Shown: positions 55,619-64,000, counted from the stretch's first letter. The stretch: DNA of 64,000 bases from Raineyella sp044508675 (GCA_044508675.1 JBIQHF010000001.1:124001-188000); one strand, 5' to 3'. Notes: generated by a model not told the origin, from the sequence alone. Numbers and translations: made by a program.

Positions 55619-57225
55619 AGGTCTGTCCTTCCGTGCTCGTGGGCGGAGTCGCGGGGCACGTCCGGTACCCCGTCATCGTCCAGATCGACGTACGTCCGCT
55701 CCCGGCGCAGCGCCGACTTCTCGGTCCACGGCACCAGGCTCATCAGCACCGCGAACACGATCAGCGCGATGCTCATGCCCCAGCCGAACACGCCGATGAA
55801 CCAGGTCGGCATCCCGCCGTAGCCCTCCCGGCCGAAGGTGACCAGCTGGGTGATCCACAGGAAGCCGAGCACGATCGGCGCCAGTACGGCGACCAGGGCG
55901 TACCAGGGGCCGCCCAGTCTGATCGAGGCGTACCGGTTCACGTGCCGGGCGAACTCCGGCAGCTTGCGCAGCACCCAGGCCAGCAGGACCACGTTGACCA
56001 GGGCCGCCCCGACGATACCGAAGTTGTTGACGAAGGCGTCGGTGACGTCGAGCAGGTTGAGACCGGTGGTGGTCGGGAACAGCACCACCGACACCAGCCC
56101 GACCGACAGGCAGACCGCCACCGTGGCCGGCACCCGCTTGAAGCCGGTCTTGTCGCGGACCGCGGCGATGATCACCTCGAGGATCGAGATGTGCGAGGTG
56201 AACCCGGCCAACAGCAGCGACCCGAAGAACAGCACCCCGATCAGGGTGCCGCCGGCCGCCTCGTTGATGATCGTCGGGAAGGCGACGAAGGCCAGGCCCA
56301 GGCCCGGCACCGCGACCTCGCCGACGGTCGTGCCGGCCTGGTGGGCCATGAATCCCAGGGCACCGAACACGCCGATGCCGGCCAGGATCTCGACCGAGGA
56401 GTTCGCGAACCCGACGACGAAGCCGTTGCCGGTCATGTCGGCGTTCTTCTTCAGGTAGGAGGCGTACGTCACCATGATGCCGAAGGCCACCGACAGGGAG
56501 AAGAAGATCTGGCCGTACGCGGCGATCCAGATCGTCGGGTTCGCCAGGGCGCCCCAGTCCGGGGTGAAGAACGCGTTCAGGCCATCGACGGCACCCGGCA
56601 GGCGGACGGCGGTGATCACCAACCAGATGAACATGACGAACAGCAGCGGCAGGCCGACCATCGAGGCGCCCGCCACACCGTTCTGCACACCCAGCGCCAG
56701 CACCACGGTGGTGACGATCCACACCAGGATCAGCGGGATCAGCATGTTCGGCACGTAGTCGAAGCTCAGGGCGAAGGTCTCCGAGACCGGCCAGTACTGC
56801 GCGAACAGGAACGTTGCCGGATCGGCACCCCAACCCTTGGTGAACGACAGCACCAGGTAGATCCCGGCCAGCGCGAGGATCACCGCGTAGTAGACCGCGA
56901 TGACGAAGCAGATCGCGACCTGCCACCAGCCCATCGGCTCCAGCCAGCGCGCGATCCGCCGGTAGGCCATCGGCGGTGCACCCCGGTAGCCATGCCCGAC
57001 CGCGTAGTCGAGGAACAGCAGCGGGATGCCCGCGGTGAGCAGCGCGACCAGGTAGGGAATGATGAAGGCTCCGCCGCCATTGGTGTAGGCGACGTACGGG
57101 AAGCGCCAGATGTTCCCCAGGCCGACGGCTGAGCCGATCGCGGCGAAGATGAACGCTCCGCGCCCCGCGAAGGTGTCGCGTACGGCTGTCGCCGCACGTC
57201 CACCTCCGGATACAGGCATGGACAT
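55615..57225 (-). CDS. Sodium-dependent NSS-family amino-acid transporter
   Basis: A 536-residue LeuT-fold transporter with 12 hydrophobic segments. Helix 1 contains IGSAVGLGNIWRFPYVAYTNGGGAFIIPY, the NSS signature with sodium-site residues. IFFSLSVAFGIMVTYASYLKKNADM is helix 6, the substrate-binding break. It resembles MetP-type methionine/alanine importers, and the coupled 35-residue subunit supports that. GGAGGAT precedes the ATG at 57225. The substrate could be another neutral amino acid. Confidence 0.92.
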   Translation of the reverse strand: MSMPVSGGGRAATAVRDTFAGRGAFIFAAIGSAVGLGNIWRFPYVAYTNGGGAFIIPYLVALLTAGIPLLFLDYAVGHGYRGAPPMAYRRIARWLEPMGWWQVAICFVIAVYYAVILALAGIYLVLSFTKGWGADPATFLFAQYWPVSETFALSFDYVPNMLIPLILVWIVTTVVLALGVQNGVAGASMVGLPLLFVMFIWLVITAVRLPGAVDGLNAFFTPDWGALANPTIWIAAYGQIFFSLSVAFGIMVTYASYLKKNADMTGNGFVVGFANSSVEILAGIGVFGALGFMAHQAGTTVGEVAVPGLGLAFVAFPTIINEAAGGTLIGVLFFGSLLLAGFTSHISILEVIIAAVRDKTGFKRVPATVAVCLSVGLVSVVLFPTTTGLNLLDVTDAFVNNFGIVGAALVNVVLLAWVLRKLPEFARHVNRYASIRLGGPWYALVAVLAPIVLGFLWITQLVTFGREGYGGMPTWFIGVFGWGMSIALIVFAVLMSLVPWTEKSALRRERTYVDLDDDGVPDVPRDSAHEHGRTDL

Positions 57226-57333
57226 TGGATCCTCCTGGTCTCTCACGGGAGGAGCCCTGCAGCAGGGCCCTGGGACCACCGAACCACCTGCCCGTGCCGG
57301 GCGCAACGGTCGACACGGCCCGTGGCGGCCCGC

Positions 57334-57993
57334 CTACTCCGCCGGCGCCTCCGCCAGCACCCGACGGCTGGCGGACATCCCCAGCCGGGTCGCGCCGGCG
57401 GCCACCATCGCGACCGCCGTCGGGTAGTCACGGATGCCACCGGAGGCCTTGATCCCCAGCCGACCCCCGACGGCGGCGGCCATCACCTCGACCGCCCGGA
57501 CGGTCGCACCGCCGGCGGAATGGAAACCGGTCGAAGTCTTCACGAAGTCCGCGCCGGCGCGCTCACAGGCACCGCAGGCCGCCGTGATCCGGGCGTCGTC
57601 CAGGGTGGCGGTCTCCAGAATCACCTTGAGCAACACCGGCTTGGGCACCGCCTCGCGGACCATCCAGACCTCCTTCTCGGTGTACCCGACATCGCCGGCC
57701 AGCAGGCGTCCGATGTCGATCACCATGTCGATCTCGTCCGCGCCGGCCTCCACCGCGGCCGCGGCCTCGGCCGCCTTGATCTCGGCGGTGTGCTGGCCGG
57801 ACGGGAAACCGACCACCGAGGCGACGCGTACGTCCCCGTGCGCCCTCAGGGGCAGCCGCGACGGGGAGACGCAGACCGACCAGACGCCCAACTCGTTCGC
57901 CTCGGTCACCAACGCCGCAACGTCCGCGTCGGTCGCGGTCGGGGCGAGCAGGGTGTGGTCGACCATCCGGGCAAGTTCGGTGCGGTTCAGCAT
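57334..57993 (-). CDS. deoC: Deoxyribose-phosphate aldolase
   Basis: A 219-residue class I aldolase with a TIM barrel. It starts LNRTELARMVDHTLLAPTATDADV. Catalytic parts are EIDMVIDIGRL (Asp), LLKVILETATL (Lys) and FVKTSTGFHSAGGAT, where Lys forms the Schiff base. GIKASGGIRDYPTA holds the third Lys. It cleaves 2-deoxyribose 5-phosphate into glyceraldehyde 3-phosphate and acetaldehyde during nucleoside breakdown. No other deo genes are nearby. Confidence 0.96.
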   Translation of the reverse strand: MLNRTELARMVDHTLLAPTATDADVAALVTEANELGVWSVCVSPSRLPLRAHGDVRVASVVGFPSGQHTAEIKAAEAAAAVEAGADEIDMVIDIGRLLAGDVGYTEKEVWMVREAVPKPVLLKVILETATLDDARITAACGACERAGADFVKTSTGFHSAGGATVRAVEVMAAAVGGRLGIKASGGIRDYPTAVAMVAAGATRLGMSASRRVLAEAPAE

Positions 57994-58064
57994 GGCCCAA
58001 CACTCTCATGCGGGACCCTCCACAGGCCCCCGCCCTGCGGGACGCCGCGTCCTCCGGAGCCACG

Positions 58065-58272
58065 AGGAGTACGATCAAACGGAAGTCCCTGCTTCCGGGG
58101 AAGCCGGTCCGATGCCGGCGCTGACCCGCAACCGTAGGTCCTGCCACCGTGGCCGTACGTTCCCGGTGGTCCAGGACGAGCCGGACATCCGGATGCCGGG
58201 ATCGCTCACCAGACCCGTCGCGGATTGCGGGGAGAGCCGGCCGGACCTGGCCTGCCCGCATCCACCTCGGGC
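58065..58272 (+). ncRNA. Cobalamin (B12) riboswitch
   Basis: The 307-bp leader before the SCO2322-type gene contains the conserved core GGGGAAGCCGGT, GATGCCGGCGCTGACCC and GCAACCGT (58097-58134). A B12-box-like AGCCGGCCGGACCTGGCCTG (58235-58254) follows. A short GCCCG/CGGGC hairpin then precedes the ribosome site AGGAG at 58291. This layout fits translational or terminator control: cobalamin binding should shut off the transporter operon. Boundaries are approximate. Confidence 0.88.
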
Positions 58273-58300
58273 AATGCCGTGAAGGACGCCAGGAGACCCG

Positions 58301-58987
58301 ATGCCCGTACGCCAGTTCCGCTCCCTGCGCCGTGGAGTGCTGATCGCCCTCGCCGCGCTCGCCCTGCTGCTCACCCCCCTGGGCACCGGCCTCGCCCGAG
58401 CCGAGGACGGCTATCGCTACTGGGGCTACTACGAGGTCGCCGACAACGCCTGGCAATTCGCCCAGACCGCGCCCGGTGGGACCGTGGTGCCGGACGGGGC
58501 GGTGGTCGGCTGGCGCTACGCCATCAGCAGCATGACGATCACGCGTGCGCCGCGGACGATGCCCGCGTTCACCGAGGTCTGCGGCAAGGTCCGTCCGGTC
58601 GAGGGCCAGAAGCGCGTCGGCGTCATCGTTGATCCCGGGATCCCCGAGGAGGCTCCGGACGGCGGAACGCCCGGCCCGGTGACGGCGACCTGTGTGGTCG
58701 CCGGGCCCGACGCCACCGCCACCCAGGTGCTGCAGGCCGTGACCCAGGTCCGCACCGACGATGCGGGCCTGGTGTGCGGCGTCAGCGGCTACCCGGCCAC
58801 CGGCTGCGCCGACCCGGTCAGCGGTGTCACCATCCCGGCGAACGAACCCGCCGTCAGCCCGCAACTCGCCGACCCCGCCGGCAACGTCTCCGCGGCCACC
58901 CCGGCCTGGGTCTGGGCCGTCGTCGGCGCCCTGATCGTGGTCCTCGCCGGCACCGGTGTGGTCGTGGCCCGCAAGCGCCGCGCCTGA
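58301..58987 (+). CDS. SCO2322-family exported membrane-anchored protein of the ECF locus
   Basis: A 228-residue protein. A signal peptide (GVLIALAALALLLTPLGTGLARA, cleaved near residue 31) precedes EDGYRYWGYYEVADNAWQFAQTAPGGTVVPDGAVVGWRYAISS, the family signature. A C-terminal helix and RKRRA anchor follow a Pro/Ala linker. Cys pairs around residues 91, 127, 154 and 162 may form disulfides. It is found with ECF transporters in actinobacteria and may present or bind the substrate outside the membrane; this is inference. It is the first gene after the riboswitch, with AGGAG before the ATG. Confidence 0.88.
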   Translation: MPVRQFRSLRRGVLIALAALALLLTPLGTGLARAEDGYRYWGYYEVADNAWQFAQTAPGGTVVPDGAVVGWRYAISSMTITRAPRTMPAFTEVCGKVRPVEGQKRVGVIVDPGIPEEAPDGGTPGPVTATCVVAGPDATATQVLQAVTQVRTDDAGLVCGVSGYPATGCADPVSGVTIPANEPAVSPQLADPAGNVSAATPAWVWAVVGALIVVLAGTGVVVARKRRA

Positions 58988-58992
58988 GTCCG

Positions 58993-60162
58993 ATGCCCCA
59001 CCTCTCACCTGCCCATGACCCCCGCCACCCCCGGGACCTGCACCCGGCGGCGTGGTGGTTGTGGGCGCTCGGCCTGGGCGTGGCGGCCAGCCGTACGAAC
59101 AACCCCGTGCTGCTGGTGCTGCTGCTGGTCGTGGTCGGGTTCGTGGTGGCGGCGAAGCGTACGGACTCACCGTGGGCGCGCTCGTACGGGCTGTTCGTGA
59201 GGATCGCCCTGGTCGTGGTGGCCCTGCGGGTGGTGCTCCAGGCGGTGCTGTCGACGCACTCCCAGGGCACCCACGTGATCGTCGTGCTGCCGCAGGTCCC
59301 GTTGCCGGACTGGATCCACGGCCTCCAGATCGGCGGGACGATCACCTGGGAGGCCGTCCTGTCGGCGCTGTACGCCGGCGGCCAGTTGGCGGTGATCCTG
59401 GTCTGTTTCGGCGCCGCGAACGCACTGGCCAGCCCGCACCGGCTCCTGCACCTGGTCCCCGCGGCGCTGTACGAGATCCAGGTGGCGATGGTCGTCGCCC
59501 TGACCTTCGCCCCGCAACTGGTGGTCGATGCCCGCCGGGTCCGCAACGCGCGCCGGCTGCGCGGGCGCCGGGTGCGGGTCCGGGACTTCTTCCGGACCAC
59601 CGCGATGCCGGTGCTGGAATCGGCGCTGGACCGTTCGGTCGCGCTGGCCGCGTCGATGGACGCCCGCGGCTATGGCCGGACGCGACACCTGTCCCGCCGG
59701 CGCCGGCGGCTCACCTCGGCACTCAGCCTGCTCGCCACGGGCGGCCTGCTGGTCGGGATGTACGGGCTGCTGTCGGCCTCGATCGACCCGGGGCTCTCGC
59801 TCGGGGCGGTGCTCGGCGGCGTGGCCCTGGCGATCACGACGCTGGCGATCGGGCGGGCCCGGGCGACGCGCACCAGCTACCGCCCCGACCCGTGGGCCCT
59901 GCCCGAATGGGGGGTCGCCGCCTCCGGGGGCCTGGTGGCGGCGGTGCTGGTCTGGGCGTCCGTGCGCGGGACCGGCGGCCTGACCATGCCGAGCGCCCTG
60001 GCGGTCCCGCCGCTGCATCCGCTGCCGTTGCTGGCCATCCTGCTGGGTCTGGTACCCGCTGCCCTGGCCCCCGAGCCGGCCGCCAACCGCCGGACCGGCA
60101 CCCAGCACGACGCCGGCATCCCGACCCCCACCGCACCGCCAGCCACGGAGGTGGCCCGATGA
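58993..60162 (+). CDS. ECF transporter transmembrane (T) component, CbiQ type
   Basis: A 389-residue membrane protein with about 7-8 hydrophobic segments. The coupling region has ASMDARGYGRT, where the Ala-Arg-Gly pattern is the ATPase-contacting signature of ECF T-components. VVVALRVVLQAVL and the RVRNARRLRG loop also fit. It joins the ATPases to the substrate-binding S component. Its stop overlaps the ATPase start (ATGA). With a B12 riboswitch upstream, the substrate is probably a cobalamin precursor or related corrinoid. Confidence 0.9.
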   Translation: MPHLSPAHDPRHPRDLHPAAWWLWALGLGVAASRTNNPVLLVLLLVVVGFVVAAKRTDSPWARSYGLFVRIALVVVALRVVLQAVLSTHSQGTHVIVVLPQVPLPDWIHGLQIGGTITWEAVLSALYAGGQLAVILVCFGAANALASPHRLLHLVPAALYEIQVAMVVALTFAPQLVVDARRVRNARRLRGRRVRVRDFFRTTAMPVLESALDRSVALAASMDARGYGRTRHLSRRRRRLTSALSLLATGGLLVGMYGLLSASIDPGLSLGAVLGGVALAITTLAIGRARATRTSYRPDPWALPEWGVAASGGLVAAVLVWASVRGTGGLTMPSALAVPPLHPLPLLAILLGLVPAALAPEPAANRRTGTQHDAGIPTPTAPPATEVAR

Positions 60163-61772
60163 TCGACTTCTCCCACGTCTCGCTGCGCTACGACGGCGCC
60201 CCGACGATGGCCCTGACCGACATCGACCTGCACGTCGAGGAGGGCGAACTGGCCCTCCTCGTCGGCGCCACCGGCTCGGGCAAGTCGACCCTGCTGCGGG
60301 CGGTCAACGGGCTGGTCCCGCACTTCACCGGGGGCCGCCTGACCGGGCGGGTCACGGTCGGCGGACGCGACACCTCGCAGTGGATGCCCCGGGATCTCGC
60401 CGACGTGGTCGGCCTGGTCGGCCAGGACCCGGCGGCGACGTTCGTCACCGACACGGTCGAGTCCGAACTGGCGTACACGATGGAGTCGCTCGGCATGGGC
60501 CCGCAGACGATGCGGGTCCGGGTCGAGGACACCCTCGACCTGCTCGGCCTGGCCGACCTGCGCAACCGCCCGCTGTCGACGCTGTCCGGCGGACAGGCCC
60601 AGCGGGTCGCCATCGGTGCCGCGCTCACCGCCCACCCGCGCATCCTGGTGCTGGACGAACCGACCTCCGCCCTCGACCCGCAGGCCGCCGAGGACGTACT
60701 GGCCGCGATCCGCCGGCTCGTCGACGACCTCGGCATCACCGTCCTGATGGCCGAGCACCGCCTCGAACGCGTCGTGCAGTACGCCGACGTGGTGGTCGAG
60801 ATCGCCGCCGGGCGGATCGTCCGGGCCGGTGACCCGTGCCAGGTGATGGCCGATGCCGGGGTGGTGCCGCCGATCGTACGACTCGGTCGGCTGGCCGGCT
60901 GGCACCCGCTGCCCTTGTCCGTCCGCGACGCCCGCCGCCGGGCCCGGGAACTGCGCGAGGAGCTGCCGGTCGATCCCCCGCCGCGCACCCCGAACGGCAG
61001 CGCCCCGGGGCGGGTGCTGACCTCCAGCCACGGCCTGACGGTGCGCTACGGGCGGGTCGAGGCCCTGCGCGGGCTCGACTTCGAGGCCCGTGCCGGGCAG
61101 ATCTGCGCGCTCATGGGTCGCAACGGGGCCGGCAAGTCGACCCTGCTGCGGGTGCTGTCCGGGCTGGTCACCCCGACCGCCGGGGTGGTGGACGTCAGCG
61201 GCCTCACCCCGAGCCGTTCCACGCCCGCCGAACTGGTCCGCCGGGTCGGGCTGGTCCCGCAGGACCCCGGCGACCTGCTGTACGCGGCATCCGTCGCCGA
61301 GGAGTGCCGCACCGCTGATGCAGACTTCGACATGCCCGCCGGTACGTGTGCGGCGCTGCTCGCCGACCTGGCCCCCGACATCCCGCCGACCCAGCACCCC
61401 CGCGACCTGTCCGAGGGGCAGCGGATGTGCCTGGCGCTGGCGGTGGTGCTGACCGGTTCGCCGGACCTGCTGCTGCTCGACGAGCCGACCCGCGGGCTGG
61501 ACTACACCGCCAAGCAACGCCTGTGCGCCCAGCTCGCCGGACTCTCGGCGAACGGCCACGGGATCGTCCTGTCGACCCACGACGTCGAGGTCGTCGCCCA
61601 GGTCGCCGACCGGGTGGTGGTGATCGCCGACGGGGACGTGGTGGCCGACGGGCCGACGTCGCGGGTGGTGACAGGCTCGCCGATGTTCGCCCCACAGGTC
61701 GCGAAGATCCTGGCCCCGCTCCCCTACCTGACCGTCGCCCAGGTGGGCGCCGCCCGCGGGCAGGCGGCATGA
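60159..61772 (+). CDS. ECF transporter double ATPase (fused A and A')
   Basis: A 537-residue protein with two ABC ATPase domains. The first has Walker A GATGSGKST, signature LSGGQAQR and Walker B LVLDEPTSALDP. The second has Walker A GRNGAGKST, signature LSEGQRM (variant of LSGGQ) and Walker B LLLLDEPTRGLD. One chain therefore supplies both ATP sites of the ECF energising module. Both ends overlap neighbouring genes by 4 bp, so T, A/A' and S are made together. Confidence 0.94.
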   Translation: MIDFSHVSLRYDGAPTMALTDIDLHVEEGELALLVGATGSGKSTLLRAVNGLVPHFTGGRLTGRVTVGGRDTSQWMPRDLADVVGLVGQDPAATFVTDTVESELAYTMESLGMGPQTMRVRVEDTLDLLGLADLRNRPLSTLSGGQAQRVAIGAALTAHPRILVLDEPTSALDPQAAEDVLAAIRRLVDDLGITVLMAEHRLERVVQYADVVVEIAAGRIVRAGDPCQVMADAGVVPPIVRLGRLAGWHPLPLSVRDARRRARELREELPVDPPPRTPNGSAPGRVLTSSHGLTVRYGRVEALRGLDFEARAGQICALMGRNGAGKSTLLRVLSGLVTPTAGVVDVSGLTPSRSTPAELVRRVGLVPQDPGDLLYAASVAEECRTADADFDMPAGTCAALLADLAPDIPPTQHPRDLSEGQRMCLALAVVLTGSPDLLLLDEPTRGLDYTAKQRLCAQLAGLSANGHGIVLSTHDVEVVAQVADRVVVIADGDVVADGPTSRVVTGSPMFAPQVAKILAPLPYLTVAQVGAARGQAA

Positions 61773-62683
61773 GCACCGGAACGAGCTCAAGCACGGACCG
61801 CGGCCGCCGTACGCGACGCACCCTGGTGCGGATGGGGCCGCGCTCGGCCGTCTCGCTGCTGGCCGCCTCGGCGGTCGGGCTGCTCGCCTTCCTGTGGCCG
61901 TTCGCGGTCCCGGTCACCCAGGAGGGCGGGGCGCACGCGATCAGCCACACCGCCGACGCCCCGTGGCTGTTCGTGCTGCTGCTGCCCCTGCTGGCCACCG
62001 TCGTGCTGGCCCAGCTCACCGAGGGCGGCATGGACGCCAAGGTCGTGGCGCTGCTGGGTATGCTGACCGCCGTCGGGGCCGGGCTGCGGGCGCTGTCGCC
62101 GGGCGTGGCCGGGCTGGAGCCGGGGTTCTTCCTGCTGGTGCTGGCCGGCTACGCGTTCGGGCCGGGCTTCGGGTTCGTGCTCGGCGCGCTGTCGATCGTC
62201 GCCGGCGGGCTGATCACCGCCGGGGTCGGGCCCTGGATGCCGTTCCAGATGTTCGCCGCGGCCTGGGTGGGGACGCTCGCCGGGCTGCTGCCGGGCGCGG
62301 CCCGACTGCACGGCACCGTACGGACCTGGCAGCTCGGCATGCTGGGGGCGTACGGGTTGGTCGCGGGTCTGCTCTACGGCCTGGTGATGAACATCTGGTT
62401 CTGGCCGTTCACCACGAACGGCACCGGCCTGTCGTACATCGCCGGTGACCCCCTGCCGGCCAACCTCGGGCGGTACGCGGTCTTCTGGGTCGCGACCTCC
62501 CTGGGCTGGGACCTGCCGCGCGGCGTGGTCACGGCCCTCCTGGTGCTGGTCTTCGGGCGCAGCCTGCTGCGGGCTTTCGCCCGGGTCGCCCGCAAGGCGG
62601 CGTTCGGCGCCACTCCCACCTTCACTGCACATCCGGCCACTCCCCGGACAACCGACGAGGACAGCCAGATTCGCAAAAGTTAA
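61769..62683 (+). CDS. ECF transporter substrate-binding (S) component
   Basis: A 304-residue membrane protein with about 6-8 hydrophobic segments. It contains the S-component hallmarks EPGFFLLVLAGYAFGPGFGFVLGALSIVAGGLITAGVGPWMPFQMFAAAWVGTLAGLLPG, with helix-packing small residues and a Trp/Pro/Phe-rich loop. It resembles the predicted CbrT (B12 precursor) group. The riboswitch control agrees. Charged tails at both ends are cytoplasmic. Final gene of the operon; the stop is TAA. Confidence 0.88.
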   Translation: MSTGTSSSTDRGRRTRRTLVRMGPRSAVSLLAASAVGLLAFLWPFAVPVTQEGGAHAISHTADAPWLFVLLLPLLATVVLAQLTEGGMDAKVVALLGMLTAVGAGLRALSPGVAGLEPGFFLLVLAGYAFGPGFGFVLGALSIVAGGLITAGVGPWMPFQMFAAAWVGTLAGLLPGAARLHGTVRTWQLGMLGAYGLVAGLLYGLVMNIWFWPFTTNGTGLSYIAGDPLPANLGRYAVFWVATSLGWDLPRGVVTALLVLVFGRSLLRAFARVARKAAFGATPTFTAHPATPRTTDEDSQIRKS

Positions 62684-62785
62684 CGCTAGGTAACCAAAGT
62701 GACCTCGGCCTAAACTATTGGTGAAGGATCAATGGTGATCGGGGATGCCGGTGACGGCACCCGCTCCGGGGGGAGGCTGTCACTC

Positions 62786-63373
62786 ATGCCGTACATGCCG
62801 ATCGGTCGACGTCAGCAGTTGCTGCTCGACGCCGGCGTACGGGTCATCGAGCGCGCGGGCGTCGCCGCGGCCACCACCCGTGCGGTCGTCGCCGAGGCAC
62901 AGATGTCGCTCGCCTCCTTCCACTACGCGTTCGCCAGCCACGAGGAGTTCCTGCTCCGGCTGATCGAGCGGGAGTTCGTCCCGCACCCGCTGCCCCACCC
63001 GACCGACGCGTCCTTCCCCGCGGCCGTCGAGGCGTTCCTCAGCCAGTTGGTGGCCGACGACGTCGAACGCCACCTGGTCAGTGCCGAACTGGCCATGCAC
63101 GGAATCACCCAGGACAGCCTGGCCGAGGTCTCGTCCCGGCACCTGCAGGCCTACGACGAGCAGCTCGCCGAGGGCTTGCGCTTGCTGGCCGACCAGTACG
63201 GGATGGTCTGGGTGGTCGATCCGTGCCGCTTGGCCTCCCAGCTCAACGCCTGGCGTCTCGGCACCGTGGTGCAGACCACGTACGCCCGTCGCTGCCGGTC
63301 CCACCCCCCGCCCAATGGCGCAGCCGACTGCGCGGCGATGCTGCTGTCCTGCGCCCAGCCCGCCGCCTCCTGA
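62786..63373 (+). CDS. TetR-family transcriptional regulator
   Basis: A 195-residue regulator. The N-terminal helix-turn-helix is RQQLLLDAGVRVIERAGVAAATTRAVVAEAQMSLASFHYAFASHEEFLLRLIE. The C-terminal ligand domain reads VSAELAMHGITQDSLAEVSSRHLQAYDEQLAEGLRLLADQYG. GGGGAGG precedes the ATG at 62786; the ORF opens earlier without another ribosome site. The ligand and targets are unknown. It follows the ECF operon, and an A+T-rich start of the gap (62677-62730, with TAAACTATT) could hold its promoter. Confidence 0.88.
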   Translation: MPYMPIGRRQQLLLDAGVRVIERAGVAAATTRAVVAEAQMSLASFHYAFASHEEFLLRLIEREFVPHPLPHPTDASFPAAVEAFLSQLVADDVERHLVSAELAMHGITQDSLAEVSSRHLQAYDEQLAEGLRLLADQYGMVWVVDPCRLASQLNAWRLGTVVQTTYARRCRSHPPPNGAADCAAMLLSCAQPAAS

Positions 63374-63703
63374 GCTTGCCTGCGGGGCGAACCCTCCATC
63401 AGCCCAGCCGCGGACGCTATGCCCAGCCGCGGACGCTATGCCCAGCCGCGGACGCTGCGTCCGTCCGGCCAATGGACGCAACGGACGCTGGGCCCAGCCG
63501 CGGACGTTGCGAGCACCTGGCACCCTGCAGCGGATACTGTGCTCACCAGCGGACGTCGTATGTGCAGCGGCTGAACCGAGGATCCGCCGCAGCTCCTGAA
63601 CATCCGCATTACCACCGGACGTCCGCAGCGTGCCCGGGACCGGGACGGCAGCCACTCGGCCACGAGAGGCATGGCAGAGCGTACGCCCTGCAGACCACCG
63701 GGA
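63374..63703. other. 330-bp repeat-bearing spacer
   Basis: No credible gene. It contains 19-bp tandem units from 63402 and decayed copies of the same sequence to about 63620. It separates the TetR gene from the convergent dcd gene. Confidence 0.75.
63402..63510. repeat. 19-bp tandem repeat block
   Basis: The unit GCCCAGCCGCGGACGCTAT is present at 63402-63420 and 63421-63439. A third copy at 63440-63458 differs in its last bases, and a fourth at 63492-63510 follows a degenerate stretch. Later CAGCGGAC-type fragments suggest older copies. Confidence 0.88.
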
Positions 63704-64000
63704 TCAGTCGATCCGGGTGCGGTGGAAGTTGAGGTACGAACGGCTGGGGGTCGGCCCCTGCTGGCCCTGGTAGCGGGACCCGGCCTTCCCGGATCCGTAC
63801 GGCGCCTCGGACGGCGAGGACAGCCGGAAGAAGCACAGCTGGCCGATCTTCATCCCCGGCCACAGCTTGATCGGCAGGGTCGCGACGTTCGACAACTCGA
63901 GGGTGACGTGCCCGGTGAAGCCGGGATCGACGAAGCCGGCGGTCGAGTGCGTGAGCAGCCCCAGCCGCCCCAGCGAGGACTTGCCCTCGAGCCGGGCCGC
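63704..64000 (-). CDS. dcd: dCTP deaminase (5' part beyond window)
   Basis: The visible 98 codons are the C-terminal half of Dcd. The frame is open to base 64000. SSLGRLGLLTHSTAGFVDPGFTGHVTLELSN contains the catalytic and nucleotide-binding region (Arg, His, the Glu of TLELSN), followed by LPIKLWPGMKIGQLCFFRL and the C-terminus SRYQGQQGPTPSRSYLNF. It deaminates dCTP to dUTP, or directly to dUMP in bifunctional forms. The ending SRSYLNF is common in actinobacterial Dcd. The start codon lies outside the window. Confidence 0.95.
   Translation of the reverse strand, partial: AARLEGKSSLGRLGLLTHSTAGFVDPGFTGHVTLELSNVATLPIKLWPGMKIGQLCFFRLSSPSEAPYGSGKAGSRYQGQQGPTPSRSYLNFHRTRID

Noticed and set aside
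63402..63510. A possible CRISPR array.
   Set aside because: The 19-bp units are directly adjacent with no spacers of constant length, and no cas genes are present.

Overview
The window is GC-rich DNA (roughly 70% G+C by eye), densely coded on both strands. It looks like the chromosome of a high-GC actinobacterium. The signs are an HspR-regulated dnaK-grpE-dnaJ-hspR locus with HAIR operators, actinobacterial Lhr, S4-domain and WYL proteins, an SCO2322-type ECF transporter locus, and many genes with a -10-like box 6-7 nt before the start codon (leaderless type). Pyruvate:ferredoxin oxidoreductase and a tyrosine phenol-lyase/tryptophanase homologue point to a facultatively anaerobic lifestyle. 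A member of the Propionibacteriaceae is my best guess, but that is inference. I saw no insertion sequence, prophage, CRISPR array, rRNA or tRNA.

Layout. 1-3.2 kb: surface polysaccharide genes (GT4 glycosyltransferase cut by the window edge, flippase, GT2 glycosyltransferase). 3.3-8.4 kb: a small acetyltransferase, an OmpR-type two-component pair, a VOC protein and a class B penicillin-binding protein. 8.4-12.8 kb: the heat-shock operon, read leftward from a promoter covered by two HAIR sites, with a strong hairpin between grpE and dnaJ. 12.9-24.2 kb: housekeeping and accessory enzymes (two SDR-type proteins, VOC, patatin, TIGR01777 epimerase, MarR-MFS-glycosylase operon, GNAT, threonine aldolase, DUF1684, sirtuin, MarR). 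24.2-28.9 kb: MMPL exporter, LOG protein, and a two-gene operon of a CtaA-like membrane protein that lacks most heme-ligand histidines plus a TenA-like protein. 28.9-35.0 kb: WYL regulator, giant Lhr helicase, HIT protein. 35.1-40.6 kb: RidA, TPR protein, MFS, HU, CstA with its YbdD partner.

40.7-51 kb is the most distinctive part. A DUF559/AbiEi-like gene is flanked by three copies of a palindromic repeat. Beyond it lies a divergent tyrosine phenol-lyase/tryptophanase homologue. Facing away from that is a tight three-gene cluster: a PreT/GltD-like flavoprotein fused to a ferredoxin domain, NifJ, and a dihydroorotate-dehydrogenase-like protein without the usual catalytic residue. Together these could release pyruvate from an amino acid, oxidise it to acetyl-CoA, and pass the electrons to NAD(P) and an unknown flavin-linked substrate.

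51-64 kb: zinc alcohol dehydrogenase, a paired SMR exporter, S4 and L7/L12-like small proteins, an orphan response regulator closely related to the 3.8 kb one, a DUF4031-HD fusion, an NSS transporter with its 35-residue small subunit, deoC, a cobalamin riboswitch ahead of an ECF transporter operon, a TetR regulator, a tandem-repeat spacer, and the 3' part of dcd.

Several spacers hold short tandem repeats, and the hexamer CGTACG is conspicuously frequent across the window.
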